Positions 31,301 to 35,012 of a stretch of DNA of 64,000 bases are shown here, one piece after another. This DNA is from Nematopogon swammerdamellus (taxonomy: Eukaryota; Arthropoda; Insecta; Lepidoptera; Adelidae): contig OX336343.1 in NCBI GenBank assembly GCA_946902875.1, positions 16,167,596-16,231,595 on the forward strand, in the 5' to 3' direction. Every line of letters begins with the position of its first letter. Position 1 is the first letter of the stretch. Under the pieces are notes generated by a model. It worked only from the letters and a program-made list of their open reading frames with translations. It was not told the DNA's origin and did no database searches. A program made the translations under genes and the position numbers.

Positions 31301-33834
31301 GTTGATTGCCAAATGTTCAAATAGCTTGTCGCCATACATATCAGTATTGGTTAACCAAATGTTTGAAGAGGGTACCTATCCTAATGTATTAAAACAGACC
31401 CGTGTATGTCCCATTTATAAAGGAGCCGGCGAAAGAGCTGACCCAAATAACTATAGGCCTATAAGTTTAGTGCTAGCACTATCTAAAATCATAGAATCTG
31501 TTATATCTGACTCTGTAATTCAAATCAAATCAAATATCTTTATTGCACTCAAAAATTGTACAACAGTCAAATACTTAACTCTAAATATAGGGTTCTCTTA
31601 CAGTACGCCTTATTATTTACAGAGTGGTTATGGAGTGGCAGGAAGAAAGAGACATGAAACTAGTGCTTAAATCTAATTAAAAAAAAAATAAAAAATGTAC
31701 ATATACTAAATATATTATAGGTAATATTTTAATAAATAAAAACTTAGGTAATTAAGCATCTTGAGGATAATAAACTTCTTTCTCCCAACCAATACGCATA
31801 CCGTAAAGATCACTCCACAAAATCAGCTGGCATGAAGCTAGTAGGAAAGATAATAAAAGGCATAGACAAGAGGAACAAGGTTGCAGGTATATTCTGCGAT
31901 TTGTCGAAAGCATTCGATGTCGTAGACCATAACCTCCTCTTGCACAAATTGGAAAAATATGGAGTAAGTGATAAACCACATGAATTGCTAAAGTCATTTT
32001 TAACAGATCGAAGACAGGTCACTGAGGTCACTTTAAAAGGAAACAAAAAAAGTTCCGAGCCAGGTAAAATTAAAATGGGTATTCCACAGGGTTCTGCATT
32101 AGGTAATACATTATTTTTAGTATTTATTAATGACTTATGATTAAAATAGATGGTGTTTTAATACTTTTTGCCGATGACACTAGTATAATAGTATTTGCTG
32201 AATCCATGCATGAACTGCAAAAACGAGCGATAAGGGTATTAGCCAGTGTACCGCGAACAACATCTTGTAGAGACTTTTTCAAATCCTTTGGTATATTAAC
32301 TGTGTGCTCTCTATATATATATATATGAAGTAGTGGTATATGTACGCAAAAACATGAATTCTTTTGAGTCAAATGGCGCAAGTCATAATTATAACACACG
32401 TAACTCAGAGCGTTTAAAATCTGTTGCGCATAAATCGGCGATGGCTGAAAAAGACCCTGACGTGATTGGACCCAAATTTTACGAAAATGTTCCTGATACA
32501 ATAAAATCAATAAATAGTGACAATGTGTTCCAGAGCTGAAAATATTTCTCTTAGAAGATCCATTTTATAAGTTAAGTGAATTTTTTTCTTACTGTAAATA
32601 AAAATTCTGCTGACTTTGATAATTCAAATTGTTTATATGCATAAACACAAATTTTATTAATAACTTGACTGAACCCTATGTTCTTTGTTTTGTATTTTAT
32701 TATCTTTTTTAATGGGTACCTATATTTTAGACGTAGTATTTTTAATTTTTTGCTTAGATATAGTATGTTATATTTAACATAATGAAAACTTAGTATGTAA
32801 GTTATATTTAAAAAAAGCTCTGTAAGGTTTCTTACCCGGTTCTTCCTTATAGATTGCACTACTGAACGGGACATCATAAAAAATTATGACGAACCATACT
32901 GAATATGCATATGTCTCAATGAAATATTGTTATTGTTGTGTGTTCTTTATGGCGAAATAAATATCTGAATCTGAATCATTCAAGCAGCAAGAAGCTGCTT
33001 CTTGTCCTTATTCCTTAGTCACCTCTTACAACATACAGCATGCATGAGAGGTGCAGTGGGCCTATTCTGTTCAAGTACCAGGCCACAAACGGTGCTGCAC
33101 CGTACTGCCAACTTTCATTACATAATTACCTCAGCACTAGTGCCCGGCTGATCAAATAGAACGGCTCCATTGACCGCCTCCAAATACAACATGTCTCCGT
33201 GTTGCAGTCTATATTCCTTCAGCATGCGGGTCTTGCTCGAGTGAATCTCTTCCTTGCGGTTCCTGTCCTTGTACAGGGTGAAGCCAAAGTTGTTCAACTT
33301 GAACGCTTCGTACACACGCTCAAACAGCTGGGAGGTGATGTCTGTGTCCAATATCTCCACTCGCTGCGTCCCCTCCGCTGACTGCACTCGCAACATCTGC
33401 AATATCAATGCGTGCTTGTTGTAATACATAATTTATGTACACTTTATGATGACAGCAAAGTCAGGCCAGGATTATGAACCTTCACAGTTAGGGGTTCAAT
33501 GGTAACAAAGGTGATACGATGATGGCAATCAAAAATGCCTAGTCATTCCAATTCTGTAGAACAGTCGTTGGAGATTAGAACCTTCGCACAACTATGGTAC
33601 ATATTTCAGAATTAAATATTGCTTCTATGAGCGTCTTATAAGCGAGGTAAGTTCAAATTAGTGATGAAGGAAGTTTCAAAGGTCCAGGGTGTACGACGGA
33701 CTACTCTCGGAAAGCCTGTACTAAAAAGCTAATGTGTCATTAGTGACTTGGACTCCACTCGCTGTTCCTGCAGAGAAATGAGTAAGGAAGGAGCCCCGGG
33801 GAGAGTAGCTTACCATCTTCTTGGATCCTGACAT
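1102..33834 (-). CDS. Npl4: NPL4 homologue (NPLOC4), spliced gene, 10 of its exons, 3' end off the left edge
   Basis: Ten minus-strand exons splice in phase to 515 codons that read co-linearly with animal NPL4: 33834-33814, 33396-33130, 29610-29462, 26828-26644, 25873-25658, 24858-24794, 22331-22198, 21121-20988, 20068-19908 and 1314-1102. NPL4 pairs with UFD1 to load ubiquitinated substrates onto the AAA ATPase p97/VCP for unfolding (ERAD and other extraction steps). Residues 8-85 form a ubiquitin-like fold. Residues about 147-240 carry two zinc motifs ([17 protein letters not shown]...GICSKCQ). The rest is the MPN-like NPL4 domain. About 100 residues (the end of the MPN domain and any NZF finger) should follow to the left of the window. 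Every junction is GT-AG. Intron 9 is 18.6 kb and hosts another gene on the opposite strand. Homology is very clear. Confidence 0.95.
1315..2454. other. NPL4 intron 9, proximal 3' part
   Basis: Nothing gene-like that I can support. A fragment ending 'ccgcgggcaaaagctagtt' (about 1739-1758) looks like the end of a common lepidopteran repeat. 2232-2345 resembles a diverged GTCT-family repeat ('agggttccgtagcc', 'ctgtccgtccgt'). An 80-codon minus ORF at 1813-2055 shows no recognisable domain. Confidence 0.4.
2455..2672 (+). repeat. SINE-like repeat family B, sense copy
   Basis: It contains 'gtgttctcctctggtccagtatagccagcaa', 'gaagtctccggtacggcacct', 'ggaggtgatattggctggtcggagca' and a terminal 'ccggattacataaaaaaa'. 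The same unit recurs at 17812-17982 (sense), 25265-25390 and 29238-29420 (antisense). The A-rich 3' end points to a retroposon. Confidence 0.7.
2680..2836. mobile_element. MITE with about 40-bp terminal inverted repeats
   Basis: 2680-2720 (tctcctgcgcatgttttttc, gaaacattacac...) is inverted at 2797-2836 (gtgtaatgtttcgaaaaaac, ...gcaggagac). The centre is short and has no ORF. It lies immediately downstream of the SINE-like B copy. Confidence 0.75.
2841..4139. other. NPL4 intron 9, apparently unique sequence
   Basis: There is no recognisable gene. Around 2950-3000 and 3240-3460 it is dense in GGTA/TACC words (taggtaggtacctacctac), common in Lepidoptera. 3500-3750 is GC-rich and carries a 76-codon ORF with no known motif. 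An enhancer or unannotated exon cannot be excluded. Confidence 0.35.
4140..4395 (-). repeat. tRNA-derived SINE-like element, antisense copy
   Basis: On the minus strand a box A-like TAGCCGGGTGGTTAAG (4378-4363) is followed about 40 nt later by box B-like GGATTCGAGGC (4323-4313). The adjoining part (4140-4260) recurs inverted at about 21385-21535. The internal Pol III promoter layout suggests a tRNA-derived SINE; acceptor-stem pairing is too poor for a functional tRNA. Confidence 0.5.
4434..4760 (-). repeat. LINE 3'-end remnant plus TG-rich microsatellite
   Basis: The sequence opens with 'aaatgaaatgaaatatttatttatt', the antisense image of a LINE 3' tail; a similar tail occurs at 46027-46060. 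About 4640-4735 is an imperfect (TG/TA)n run. No ORF. Confidence 0.5.
4762..5025 (-). repeat. Dispersed GTCT-containing repeat, copy 2
   Basis: This is the antisense orientation of the family: 'tttttaggtttccgtgtcc', a (GTCT)n run at 4786-4802, 'tgtatctttggaaaccgtaataggtag', 'ggcggatataac', ending at 'gtgcgcgagtcggactcgcac'. No coding content. Confidence 0.8.
5045..6595 (-). mobile_element. 5'-truncated, degraded LINE (element A), reverse transcriptase part
   Basis: On the minus strand from about 6545 to 5060 the frame reads the reverse transcriptase and C-terminal part of a non-LTR retrotransposon. Motifs are [49 protein letters not shown] and FADDTALIF, then '[17 protein letters not shown]'. 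Damage: TAA replaces the expected Gln codon after LLKLERA (stop at 5424-5426), and a frameshift lies near 5300. No endonuclease domain remains, and the 5' end stops around 6590 against the tail of element B. It most resembles Jockey/Daphne-type elements, but the clade is not proven. It has the same orientation as NPL4 and lies in its intron 9. Confidence 0.85.
6597..9960 (-). mobile_element. CR1-like LINE (element B) with an intact endonuclease-RT ORF
   Basis: The element spans a 3' tail of GATTT repeats at 6597-6612 (seen antisense as caaatcaaatcaaa), a 3' UTR and one long open frame. No ORF1 with zinc knuckles is recognisable upstream, so it is either 5'-truncated or a type without ORF1. 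The orientation is sense to NPL4, so any functional polyadenylation signal could act on NPL4 pre-mRNA. Confidence 0.85.
6920..9952 (-). CDS. LINE ORF2: AP endonuclease + reverse transcriptase, 1010 codons, uninterrupted
   Basis: This is the replication enzyme of a non-LTR retrotransposon: it nicks target DNA and primes cDNA synthesis there. The endonuclease occupies residues about 85-300 ([17 protein letters not shown]). Reverse transcriptase occupies about 490-760 ([59 protein letters not shown]), followed by a C-terminal domain to LKDYLLNS and a stop. The first 33 residues are Tyr/Leu/Ile-rich translation of AT-rich DNA, so the ATG at 9853 (MCSDSDSF) is a likelier start. No stop or frameshift is present over 3 kb, which indicates recent insertion. 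The motif set is CR1-group-like. Confidence 0.88.
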   Translation of the reverse strand: MSCWHCNLIVVVISVIDICFNLLYIYLYYYYLFMCSDSDSFFSAFSSSSSADNFSDAEDSFSSAPHLGETLNCKFSCFPKNFNVCHINAESIPAHYPDLLTSFTSQHLHAVLVSESLLKPTLPSTAFSLPGYQLIRNDRTLKGWGGVAIYLRSNISSKIINKSSSEYSESAEYILLELNFNHTKVLLGVFYCPPRINYFNEFEQILEQTAPDFDHIIILGDFNTCLLRDDLRSRRLLSLTKSVGIDILPLDATFHTDDSHTLLDLILTSRTDLVQSHGQLLAPGFSRHDLIFASYRIKPPKQKPKILLQRSFAKMDLQALRHEAGAIDWTPLYDDDSIDVKVELLSKNITQLYDRHAPVRAVRMKHLPAPWLNAEIRKMMAKRDALKRRLRSASNDESKAKYRAVRNQCTRMCRDAKRRHISGSIEHCPPKQLWKFLRSLGVGKASTDAASSIDLNALNSHFSASPITMDPIVKADTIRRLHAVSLPDSDPFDFIPVFGCEIKKIILSIHSKAMGADDMSRDLYIPILDNILPVITHIINHSLVSGCFPDLWKKAYVIPLPKISNPSLFSNYRPISILPFLSKVLERVVHYQLSNYLSSNQLLDQLQSGFRPAHSTTSALVKITDDIRHAMDNRKLTILVLLDFSSAFNSVDFDIMLAILGTLNISQPVIDWFSSYLYGRCQCVRLDNISSNWCCTTAGVPQGGVLSPLLFSIFINTVVASLMCHYHLYADDLQLYRHFRVEDVDSAFALMNIDLDSVLSWAERYGLLVNPQKTQAIIIGSTKLLGKLDKTSLPHILFNGVAVPLVKVVKNLGLYIDETLSWNVQVGEVSRKVFASMHSLKRLQNFLPISTKTMLVQSLLLPILDYADVCYLDVNEELLNKLDRLLNMCIRYIFGLRKFDHISEFRSSLQWLDIRRRRNSHVLSLLYCTLNDPAAPKYLSDRFQMLSSHGVPLRSSDTLVLAIPSHSSVFYTDSFTVHAARMWNELPLRLRQCASIHTFRVLLKDYLLNS
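9961..10624. other. AT-rich stretch, no gene seen
   Basis: Part is probably the 5' UTR of element B. The rest is AT-rich DNA without motifs I can support. Confidence 0.35.
10627..10852. mobile_element. Palindromic MITE upstream of the TRIM-cyclophilin gene
   Basis: The ends are inverted copies (aagctagaaactcattggg at 10628; cccaatgagtttctagctt ending at 10850). The inverted repeat continues inwards through 'ggtctccatacattttatat', so nearly the whole 225 bp is a hairpin with a short centre near 10735. The flanks TTA/TTA or TAA suggest a 3-bp target duplication as in PIF/Harbinger elements. It lies about 400 bp upstream of the CpG-rich promoter. Confidence 0.75.
10975..11095 (-). repeat. Dispersed repeat ('ttggttgtctgtaaagtcgg' family), antisense
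   Basis: It shares 'ttctgccctggtactttaga', 'taaaactatcgtccgtaaac' and 'cgactttacagacaacca' with the inverted copy at 21283-21365. No ORF. Probably a MITE. Confidence 0.65.
11200..11564 (+). promoter_or_regulatory. CpG-rich promoter and non-coding first exon of the TRIM-cyclophilin gene
   Basis: A sharply GC- and CpG-rich island within AT-rich intron. At 11238-11247 it has GGTCACACTG, the Motif 1 / M1BP core-promoter word of insect housekeeping genes, normally close to the start site. No TATA box precedes it. The exon ends CCCCACG|GTGAGT at 11564. Transcription probably starts about 11250, giving a leader of roughly 300 nt with several short uORFs. The exact start site is inferred. Confidence 0.6.
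11508..11525 (+). promoter_or_regulatory. uORF (5 codons) in the leader, in frame with the main ORF
   Basis: ATG TCC CGC CGT GTC TAA with a strong context (ACC before the ATG). In the spliced mRNA its TAA lies in frame 39 nt upstream of the main ATG. Further short uORFs stand at 11310-11333, 11335-11364 and 11429-11434 (ATG-TGA), if the start site lies upstream of them. Together they would be expected to limit translation of the main ORF. Confidence 0.5.
11565..11729 (+). other. 5' UTR intron of the TRIM-cyclophilin gene
   Basis: 165 bp, from CACG|GTGAGT to ggttgcag|ATGG. The acceptor abuts the start codon. Splicing replaces the -3 base C by A, improving the start context (CACG-ATGG). An unspliced reading would add 13 residues before the ATG. 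Confidence 0.75.
11730..13610 (+). CDS. TRIM-like RING/B-box/coiled-coil protein with C-terminal pseudo-cyclophilin domain, 626 aa
   Basis: Predicted cytosolic E3 ubiquitin ligase. RING: C15, C18, C34, H36, C39, C42, C55, C58 (C3HC4). B-box 2: C111, H114, C122, C125, C130, C133, H136, H139. Residues about 150-270 are helical and heptad-like (coiled coil). About 320-460 is a low-complexity N/S/P/H-rich linker. Residues 462-626 are cyclophilin-like ([40 protein letters not shown], ending IASCGKLN). Aligned to cyclophilin A the isomerase residues are lost: R55 is Q, F60 is E, M61 is S, Q63 is I, F113 is R, and the W121 region is replaced. An insertion ([10 protein letters not shown]) precedes GSQF. 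It is therefore probably a binding module, not an enzyme. The coding region has no intron and strong G/C third positions. The start is fixed by an in-frame TAA 39 nt upstream in the spliced leader. Drosophila CG5071 may be related, from memory and unchecked. The gene is nested in NPL4 intron 9 on the opposite strand. Confidence 0.93.
   Translation: MATSPLGEIEDLTLCSYCKRQFDDNEQQPKLLACKHHFCLKCVSTVLLKGRELYCVHCWKRTELGEMRVESLPTHAGVLALARRLGAGALPPEPPPHAKPPDKRKHKAENCHTHAMPFTLWCHTCGSQMCRACAAHPDHATHAVKPHADAKQILRADVQSELAHMNKMVQELQHLVFKQRDFLVKILEACTTLKTQVEMELINNLPGYELAEARDCLDRARRGFAATEVQNPAEIHSLLAGLTSEKERLQAKHQEMFLQCKLDDLIRNAGVPFDFDLLKQALATIHTGEMSVQSNNGYHNPILFLANYCMSQLYSRHYLTKQQQNNNQYPHGQNGSAAEYGAAAHATFLPLVLPSGVKPHLYSDTLLKPGYNPELLNNNTLPNLSVSKPSPINYADGSLHSPNINKSMMPFQTEGLSMALPSFMPSGPQMVSHAHSNLASPQGLVLQHSPQGIVRNPSSHLYPLFYFNIEVNGNPFGRILIEVRNDVAPKMAKNFTILATGELGVGYKGCNIFQCWENESIITGDFELNNGRGGRSIFEESFFMPDDTKILAVRGSVGMRRSQKRHDNQGLVGSQFRIILREMRGFTGIFAYVVEGIELVDRISQTGDSAGKPQSNVAIASCGKLN
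13611..16680 (+). other. Long 3' UTR of the TRIM-cyclophilin gene
   Basis: About 3 kb without recognisable repeats or exons, in contrast to the repeat-packed DNA around it. AT content rises gradually from 13.6 to 16.7 kb. It ends at a good polyadenylation site near 16649. A long 3' UTR suggests post-transcriptional control. Shorter 3' UTR forms are possible, e.g. AATAAA at 14851. The extent is inferred. Confidence 0.55.
16649..16654 (+). terminator. Polyadenylation signal AATAAA with downstream GT-rich element
   Basis: AATAAACAAATCAATGCAAA is followed by GTGTGTGTTTT at 16669-16679, the classical cleavage-site arrangement. It is the best candidate end for the TRIM-cyclophilin transcript. Confidence 0.55.
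16681..17150. other. Intron 9 spacer, nothing recognised
   Basis: AT-rich with one GC-richer patch (16890-17050). No motif, ORF or repeat family I can name. Confidence 0.35.
17152..17620 (-). repeat. SINE-like family A, antisense full-length copy
   Basis: It begins with the poly-T image of the A tail (17157-17166) and ends near 'cacggtac'. The sense strand carries 'gtaccgtg..gtcggtactt', a box A-like TAGCTCAGTGGTGCGG (17523-17508), a box B-like GGTTCGAATTCC (17430-17419), 'cccttcccttcttaccttac', 'ggtaccaccgcactgagtga' and 'ggctgacatcatggatgttg'. The tRNA-like promoter boxes and A tail indicate a Pol III retroposon. Confidence 0.75.
17640..17790 (+). repeat. SINE-like family A, partial sense copy
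   Basis: 3' third of the family ('tgtaaatagtttgtg' to 'gtcagtttccataaaaaaaa'), head-to-head with the antisense copy at 17152-17620, making an inverted pair separated by about 20 bp. Confidence 0.7.
17812..17982 (+). repeat. SINE-like family B, sense copy
   Basis: Same unit as 2455-2672: 'gtgttctcctctagc', 'gccagcaattcaaagggaag', 'tctccggtatggcacct', 'ggtcggagcatttgctctgg', ending 'ccggattacataaaaa'. Confidence 0.7.
17983..19404. other. Intron 9 spacer, nothing recognised
   Basis: Mostly unique AT-rich sequence. Short ORFs on the minus strand (17958-18215, 18828-19034) have no motif or coding bias that I can support. Confidence 0.35.
19405..19885. mobile_element. Non-autonomous hAT element (481 bp) with 8-bp target duplication
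   Basis: The ends are CAGGGCCGTCTCAAGGG and, inverted, CAGGCCCGTCTCTTGAG. The flanking octamer CATATTAT occurs exactly at 19397-19404 and 19886-19893. Eight-base duplications with CAGG-type ends are the hAT signature. No transposase ORF. Both ends are G/C-rich (gcgggcgccccgggcgccc), the core AT-rich. It lies 14 bp downstream of the NPL4 exon 9 donor boundary. Confidence 0.88.
19908..20068 (-). CDS. Npl4: NPL4 exon 9 (residues 391-444)
   Basis: Acceptor ggatacag|GG and donor AAG|GTCAGT, phases 1 and 0. It encodes [20 protein letters not shown], then [20 protein letters not shown], the best conserved stretch of the family. An hAT MITE with an 8-bp target duplication lies 14 bp beyond its donor boundary. 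Confidence 0.95.
20141..20459. mobile_element. MITE with 11-bp direct flanks, possibly Mutator-like
   Basis: TGGGAGCAACC occurs at 20130-20140 and again at 20460-20470, bracketing 319 bp. The ends share 'atg.ag.ta..aagccacgc' in inverted orientation. A target duplication of 9-11 bp is typical of Mutator-like elements. Near the left end is a perfect 18-bp inverted repeat (20146-20163 and 20168-20185, spacer aggc). No ORF. It is in NPL4 intron 8, about 70 bp before the exon 9 acceptor. Confidence 0.7.
20485..20672 (+). pseudogene. Fragment of a Tigger/pogo-like transposon (HTH start plus terminal sequence)
   Basis: The plus frame from about 20508 reads [20 protein letters not shown] then GKTT, like the first helix-turn-helix of pogo/Tigger transposases. 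The adjacent 20600-20672 reads on the minus strand 'agccgcgctaatccgaaccc', resembling Tigger terminal sequence. Only about 40 codons remain. Dead remnant in NPL4 intron 8. Confidence 0.5.
20988..21121 (-). CDS. Npl4: NPL4 exon 8 (residues 346-391)
   Basis: Acceptor ttcacag|G and donor ACAG|GTCAGT, 134 bp. It encodes [11 protein letters not shown], then [12 protein letters not shown] and [10 protein letters not shown], aligning with 'FLSSEECITAG', 'FQNKHPN' and 'GSKFVT' of vertebrate NPL4. Confidence 0.93.
21202..21283 (+). repeat. Direct repeat unit, copy 1 (second copy at 22396-22476)
   Basis: 'cacagaatagta', 'gtaaacacatgagtgga', 'gtttctgaaagtgta' and 'ctgtagatatcac' recur in the same order and orientation at 22396-22476 with a few mismatches. 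Copy 1 lies in intron 7 and copy 2 in intron 6, so the pair brackets exon 7. No coding content. Confidence 0.65.
21283..21540 (+). repeat. Dispersed repeat related to 10975-11095 and 4140-4260
   Basis: It begins 'ttggttgtctgtaaagtcgg', continues 'gccctggtactttagaacc', then the block 'cgttacgcgctctcgcttgc ... gccggtgttcatcaatttat' that is inverted at 4140-4260. A mosaic of two families or one element with both parts. No gene. Confidence 0.6.
21551..21685. repeat. C-homopolymer repeat, two units
   Basis: Two runs of about 19 C (around 21555 and 21645), each followed by a short spacer and a second 7-C run ending CCCCCCCGG at about 21593 and 21683. A short locally duplicated module. C-tract lengths are likely polymorphic or assembly-sensitive. 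Confidence 0.6.
22198..22331 (-). CDS. Npl4: NPL4 exon 7 (residues 302-346)
   Basis: Acceptor cgacag|CTG and donor TTCG|GTGAGT, 44 codons plus 2 nt. It contains [20 protein letters not shown], the core of the MPN-like fold. A Gly run (residues about 306-309) replaces the acidic linker of vertebrates. Confidence 0.93.
22990..23220 (+). mobile_element. 3' end fragment of an RTE-type LINE
   Basis: It carries the RTE 3' signature 'gccttgggagaggcctatgt' + 'ccagcagtgga' and ends in 'gctgatgatgatgg'. The coding part (about 23030-23110, [11 protein letters not shown] ... ARW) resembles the RTE C-terminal 'LEWRPR...RPPARW' stretch with frameshifts. 5'-truncated; in NPL4 intron 6. Confidence 0.65.
23277..23612 (+). 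repeat. SINE-like family A, sense copy
   Basis: It starts at 'gtcagccttggtagctcagt' (box A-like), has GGCTGACCGTGGTTCG (box B region) and ends 'gctgtttccataaaaaaata'. Diverged relative to the 17 kb and 59 kb copies. Confidence 0.7.
24113..24582 (-). repeat. SINE-like family A, antisense full-length copy
   Basis: Poly-T at 24112-24125, then the antisense of the whole family, ending 'ccacacggtac' about 24580. It lies about 210 bp on the acceptor side of NPL4 exon 6, in intron 6. Confidence 0.75.
24794..24858 (-). CDS. Npl4: NPL4 exon 6 (residues 280-301)
   Basis: A 65-bp exon, acceptor gttgcag|GT and donor CAG|GTACCT. It encodes [13 protein letters not shown] and a short tail, matching the 'AIYEPPQ' block conserved in NPL4. 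It is too short to stand out as an ORF, and was located by phase and homology. Confidence 0.92.
25200..25390 (-). repeat. Antisense remnants of SINE-like families A and B
   Basis: 25205-25260 matches the family A head ('cttatcccttagtcg', 'ggggagagatgcagtgg'). 25265-25390 is family B antisense ('ggattgctggctatactgga', 'atcttacatccagtac'). NPL4 intron 5. Confidence 0.6.
25658..25873 (-). CDS. Npl4: NPL4 exon 5 (second zinc motif, residues 208-280)
   Basis: Acceptor attgcag|GA and donor TCG|GTACTT. It encodes [20 protein letters not shown] and then [14 protein letters not shown], near-identical to the family signature in which two Cys pairs hold the second zinc. The following region begins the MPN-like domain. 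Confidence 0.95.
25885..25960. repeat. Short tandem of 'taacattaa / taacattt' words
   Basis: The words taacattaat, gtaacatttt, attaacattt and aattaacatt alternate over about 70 bp, just inside intron 4 next to the NPL4 exon 5 acceptor. Confidence 0.55.
26644..26828 (-). CDS. Npl4: NPL4 exon 4 (first zinc motif, residues 146-208)
   Basis: Acceptor attgcag|A and donor CTG|GTACGT, phases 2 and 1. It carries [12 protein letters not shown], then CSPLEPFDE and [10 protein letters not shown], all diagnostic of NPL4. Only 47 intron bases separate its 5' edge from the end of the giant intronic inverted repeat, so branch point (a plausible CTTAAC) and acceptor must fit in that gap. Confidence 0.95.
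26876..29104. repeat. Giant inverted repeat (arms about 1.04 kb, loop about 157 bp) in NPL4 intron 3
   Basis: The left arm 26876-27911 is repeated inverted at 28069-29104 with only scattered mismatches in the stretches compared by eye. From outside inwards each arm holds a partial family A SINE, an element bounded by 'ggtgttacgttagtcatgtc' ends (27184-27583; 28398-28793) that has its own TIRs of about 60 bp, and half of a third element with ends 'gggtgtttggtaattcgata'. The loop, about 27912-28068, is unique. On transcription from NPL4 it would fold into a long double-stranded hairpin. Confidence 0.85.
29238..29420 (-). repeat. SINE-like family B, antisense copy
   Basis: 'ttttttatgtaattcggtct', 'atgctccgaccggagacttc', 'ggattgctggatatactgga', 'atcttacatccagcac'. 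It lies 40 bp downstream of the NPL4 exon 3 donor. Confidence 0.65.
29462..29610 (-). CDS. Npl4: NPL4 exon 3 (linker, residues 97-146)
   Basis: Acceptor ttagcag|GTG. The donor is CT|GTTAGT; the split Leu codon CT|A is completed by exon 4, giving the conserved ...KLCRHG junction. The exon has 49 codons plus 2 nt. It is rich in Ser, Asp, Glu and Lys, as expected of the variable linker between the ubiquitin-like and zinc regions. Confidence 0.9.
30253..30350 (+). mobile_element. Short RTE-like LINE C-terminal fragment
   Basis: One frame reads [19 protein letters not shown] and a stop. The same block ('gatcgtggcac', 'ggagatcc', 'ctctgcctacc', 'ggtgtgacgc') recurs at 49965-50030, so it is a dispersed retroelement end. 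Confidence 0.5.
30360..31515 (+). pseudogene. LINE C coding remnant, endonuclease end to RT motif 1
   Basis: About 385 codons remain open: endonuclease C-terminus (residues 12-60), a charged linker (about 100-280), then the RT N-terminus with [20 protein letters not shown]. The true coding part ends at 31520; the rest of the open frame (to 31670) is sequence of the inserted element. Confidence 0.75.
31521..31747 (-). mobile_element. Truncated LINE 3' end inserted in element C, 6-bp target duplication
   Basis: GTAATT stands at 31515-31520 and 31748-31753. The insert starts with 'caaatcaaatcaaatatctt', the antisense of a LINE tail closely like that of element B, and is only 227 bp (5'-truncated). 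Removing it restores the codons ...[10 protein letters not shown]. Confidence 0.82.
31754..32545 (+). pseudogene. LINE C coding remnant, RT palm and C-terminus
   Basis: Continuation of the interrupted reverse transcriptase. A frame break around 32135-32140 separates IPQGSALG...FINDL from [11 protein letters not shown], and an internal deletion joins the catalytic FADD region to the C-terminal domain ([11 protein letters not shown] ... [12 protein letters not shown]). Not functional. Confidence 0.75.
33130..33396 (-). CDS. Npl4: NPL4 exon 2 (ubiquitin-like domain, residues 8-96)
   Basis: The acceptor is attgcag|ATG and the donor GAG|GTAATT, giving 89 codons in phase 0. It starts [15 protein letters not shown] and contains the 'QHGDMLYL' strand that matches 'KHGDLLFL' of vertebrate NPL4. 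In NPL4 this domain contacts the p97 N domain. Confidence 0.93.
33814..33834 (-). CDS. Npl4: NPL4 exon 1 (start codon, residues 1-7)
   Basis: It encodes MSGSKKM. The ATG (33834-33832) is preceded by AAA, so it has A at -3. The exon ends in ATG|GTAAGC, a good donor, in phase 0. Exon 2 opens the ubiquitin-like domain directly, so a seven-residue leader fits the family. The leader upstream is not resolved: no TATA box or clear initiator could be assigned between 33835 and about 34050. Confidence 0.8.
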
Positions 33835-34250
33835 TTTGACAACTCGGCGCTGGCGATTTGTTGCACTGGAAATGTCATGCATGAAGTTCGCACGAGTCGT
33901 TAGTTGATTGCCGTCAGCATTGCCGTCAGCGTTCAACGACCTACCTACTGGTTTTAACACCTGAAAGACTTCCTGGCTCCTTTGGCTCCTTTCGTGAACA
34001 CTCGGCTCGAAACAAAACGTAACAAAAACGACATGCACCGCCTCAACATTAAGTTAGGGTGCATCTTCTTTATATTAACCCTGGTTATTTTTTTTTTAAA
34101 CCACGAAAACATCACTCCATCCATCCATCCATCCATACCACACTTTCCTTCGAGCCGAAGTCTGCCGAAACCGAAAAGAGCTAAATGAGCCAGAAAGTAG
34201 CCAGGAAGTCTTTCAGGTGGCGCACCACCTACCTACTCTGTGGTAGGGTA
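33835..34250 (-). promoter_or_regulatory. Npl4: Presumed 5' UTR/promoter side of NPL4, partly repeat-derived
   Basis: Sequence immediately upstream of the NPL4 ATG. I find no TATA box or Motif 1. 34021-34100 (atgcaccgcctcaa, catcttctttatattaaccc) recurs in altered form at 35140-35245. (CCAT)n occupies 34117-34138. The promoter position is inferred only from gene orientation. Confidence 0.3.
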
Positions 34251-34945
34251 GACAGCAGCTGATGCGAGAAAACACTTTCCTTTTTTTACTTTGCGTACAA
34301 ATTAATATTCTGTGGTAATAAAATAATACTTACAGACCGACCAAGTTATCTGTGAACTGGGGGTCTACTCGGAGTTTCGATTGCGATATATTCGGATAGA
34401 TCCGAATATATCGGATGTATCTCGGGATGTGTCTAACTCATACAAATATCCCACTCTAACCAAATGTTCGGTCGGTCGGAAGAAGTGGCATATCGAAAGC
34501 ATAGACAAAAAGTTTTGTTTTTCTCGCAATCATAGACAAGCGATTTGTGTCCAAGACCAAAATAAAAGTTGTTGTGGTCAAATTTGTGTATCATGGATGG
34601 ATGCAGTGGAAAGAGATGGCGGACGGCGCAAGTTTGTCGCGTCGTCGTTGTAATTAAAACATATATTTTTGTGGTTCTCGCCGTGTCGCACCTTATACAA
34701 AAGCATATTATATTGGTATAGTCATTGAGCTATACGTTGTATAACATTATTTATATGTTATGATAACATTATTTCTCTATGGGTATAGTAGTATTATATT
34801 CTTTGTATTGGTAATCTGTGGATGGATGGATGAAGGGCGTACGACACCTGAAAGCCATTGTCGTGCCTGCTGTTCCTGCGATCCTACTCCTTCGCCCGGA
34901 GCGAACCAATAGAAGCCGATATTCGTTTGGTCGGTTAAGTAACTT

Positions 34946-35012
34946 GTTAGCTCAGTGGTAAGCATGTAGGGTTTGCATTTTTTGGACCATGGGTTCGAAT
35001 TCCACCAAATCT
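34946..35012 (+). repeat. tRNA-like sequence (box A and box B), probably a SINE head or tRNA pseudogene
   Basis: TAGCTCAGTGGTAAG at 34948-34962 and GGTTCGAATTCC at 34992-35003 have tRNA spacing, followed by T-rich tracts. The T stem pairs in part (TGGG/TCCA), but the acceptor stem does not, so a functional tRNA is unlikely. Confidence 0.45.

Larger units (their letters stand above)
30355..32985 (+). mobile_element. 5'-truncated LINE (element C) interrupted by a 227-bp LINE insertion
   Basis: The plus frame begins in the last part of an AP endonuclease ([31 protein letters not shown]), continues through the linker into reverse transcriptase ([19 protein letters not shown]) and stops where another element landed. 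It resumes at 31754 ([50 protein letters not shown]), loses frame near 32137, shows [11 protein letters not shown], then jumps to the C-terminal '[15 protein letters not shown]' by internal deletion. The 3' end carries 'aataaatatctgaatctgaatc'. Dead copy, antisense to NPL4, intron 2. Confidence 0.82.

Noticed and set aside
34946..35012. Possible functional tRNA gene
   Set aside because: Boxes A and B are present, but the acceptor stem does not pair, so it is more likely a SINE head or pseudogene.
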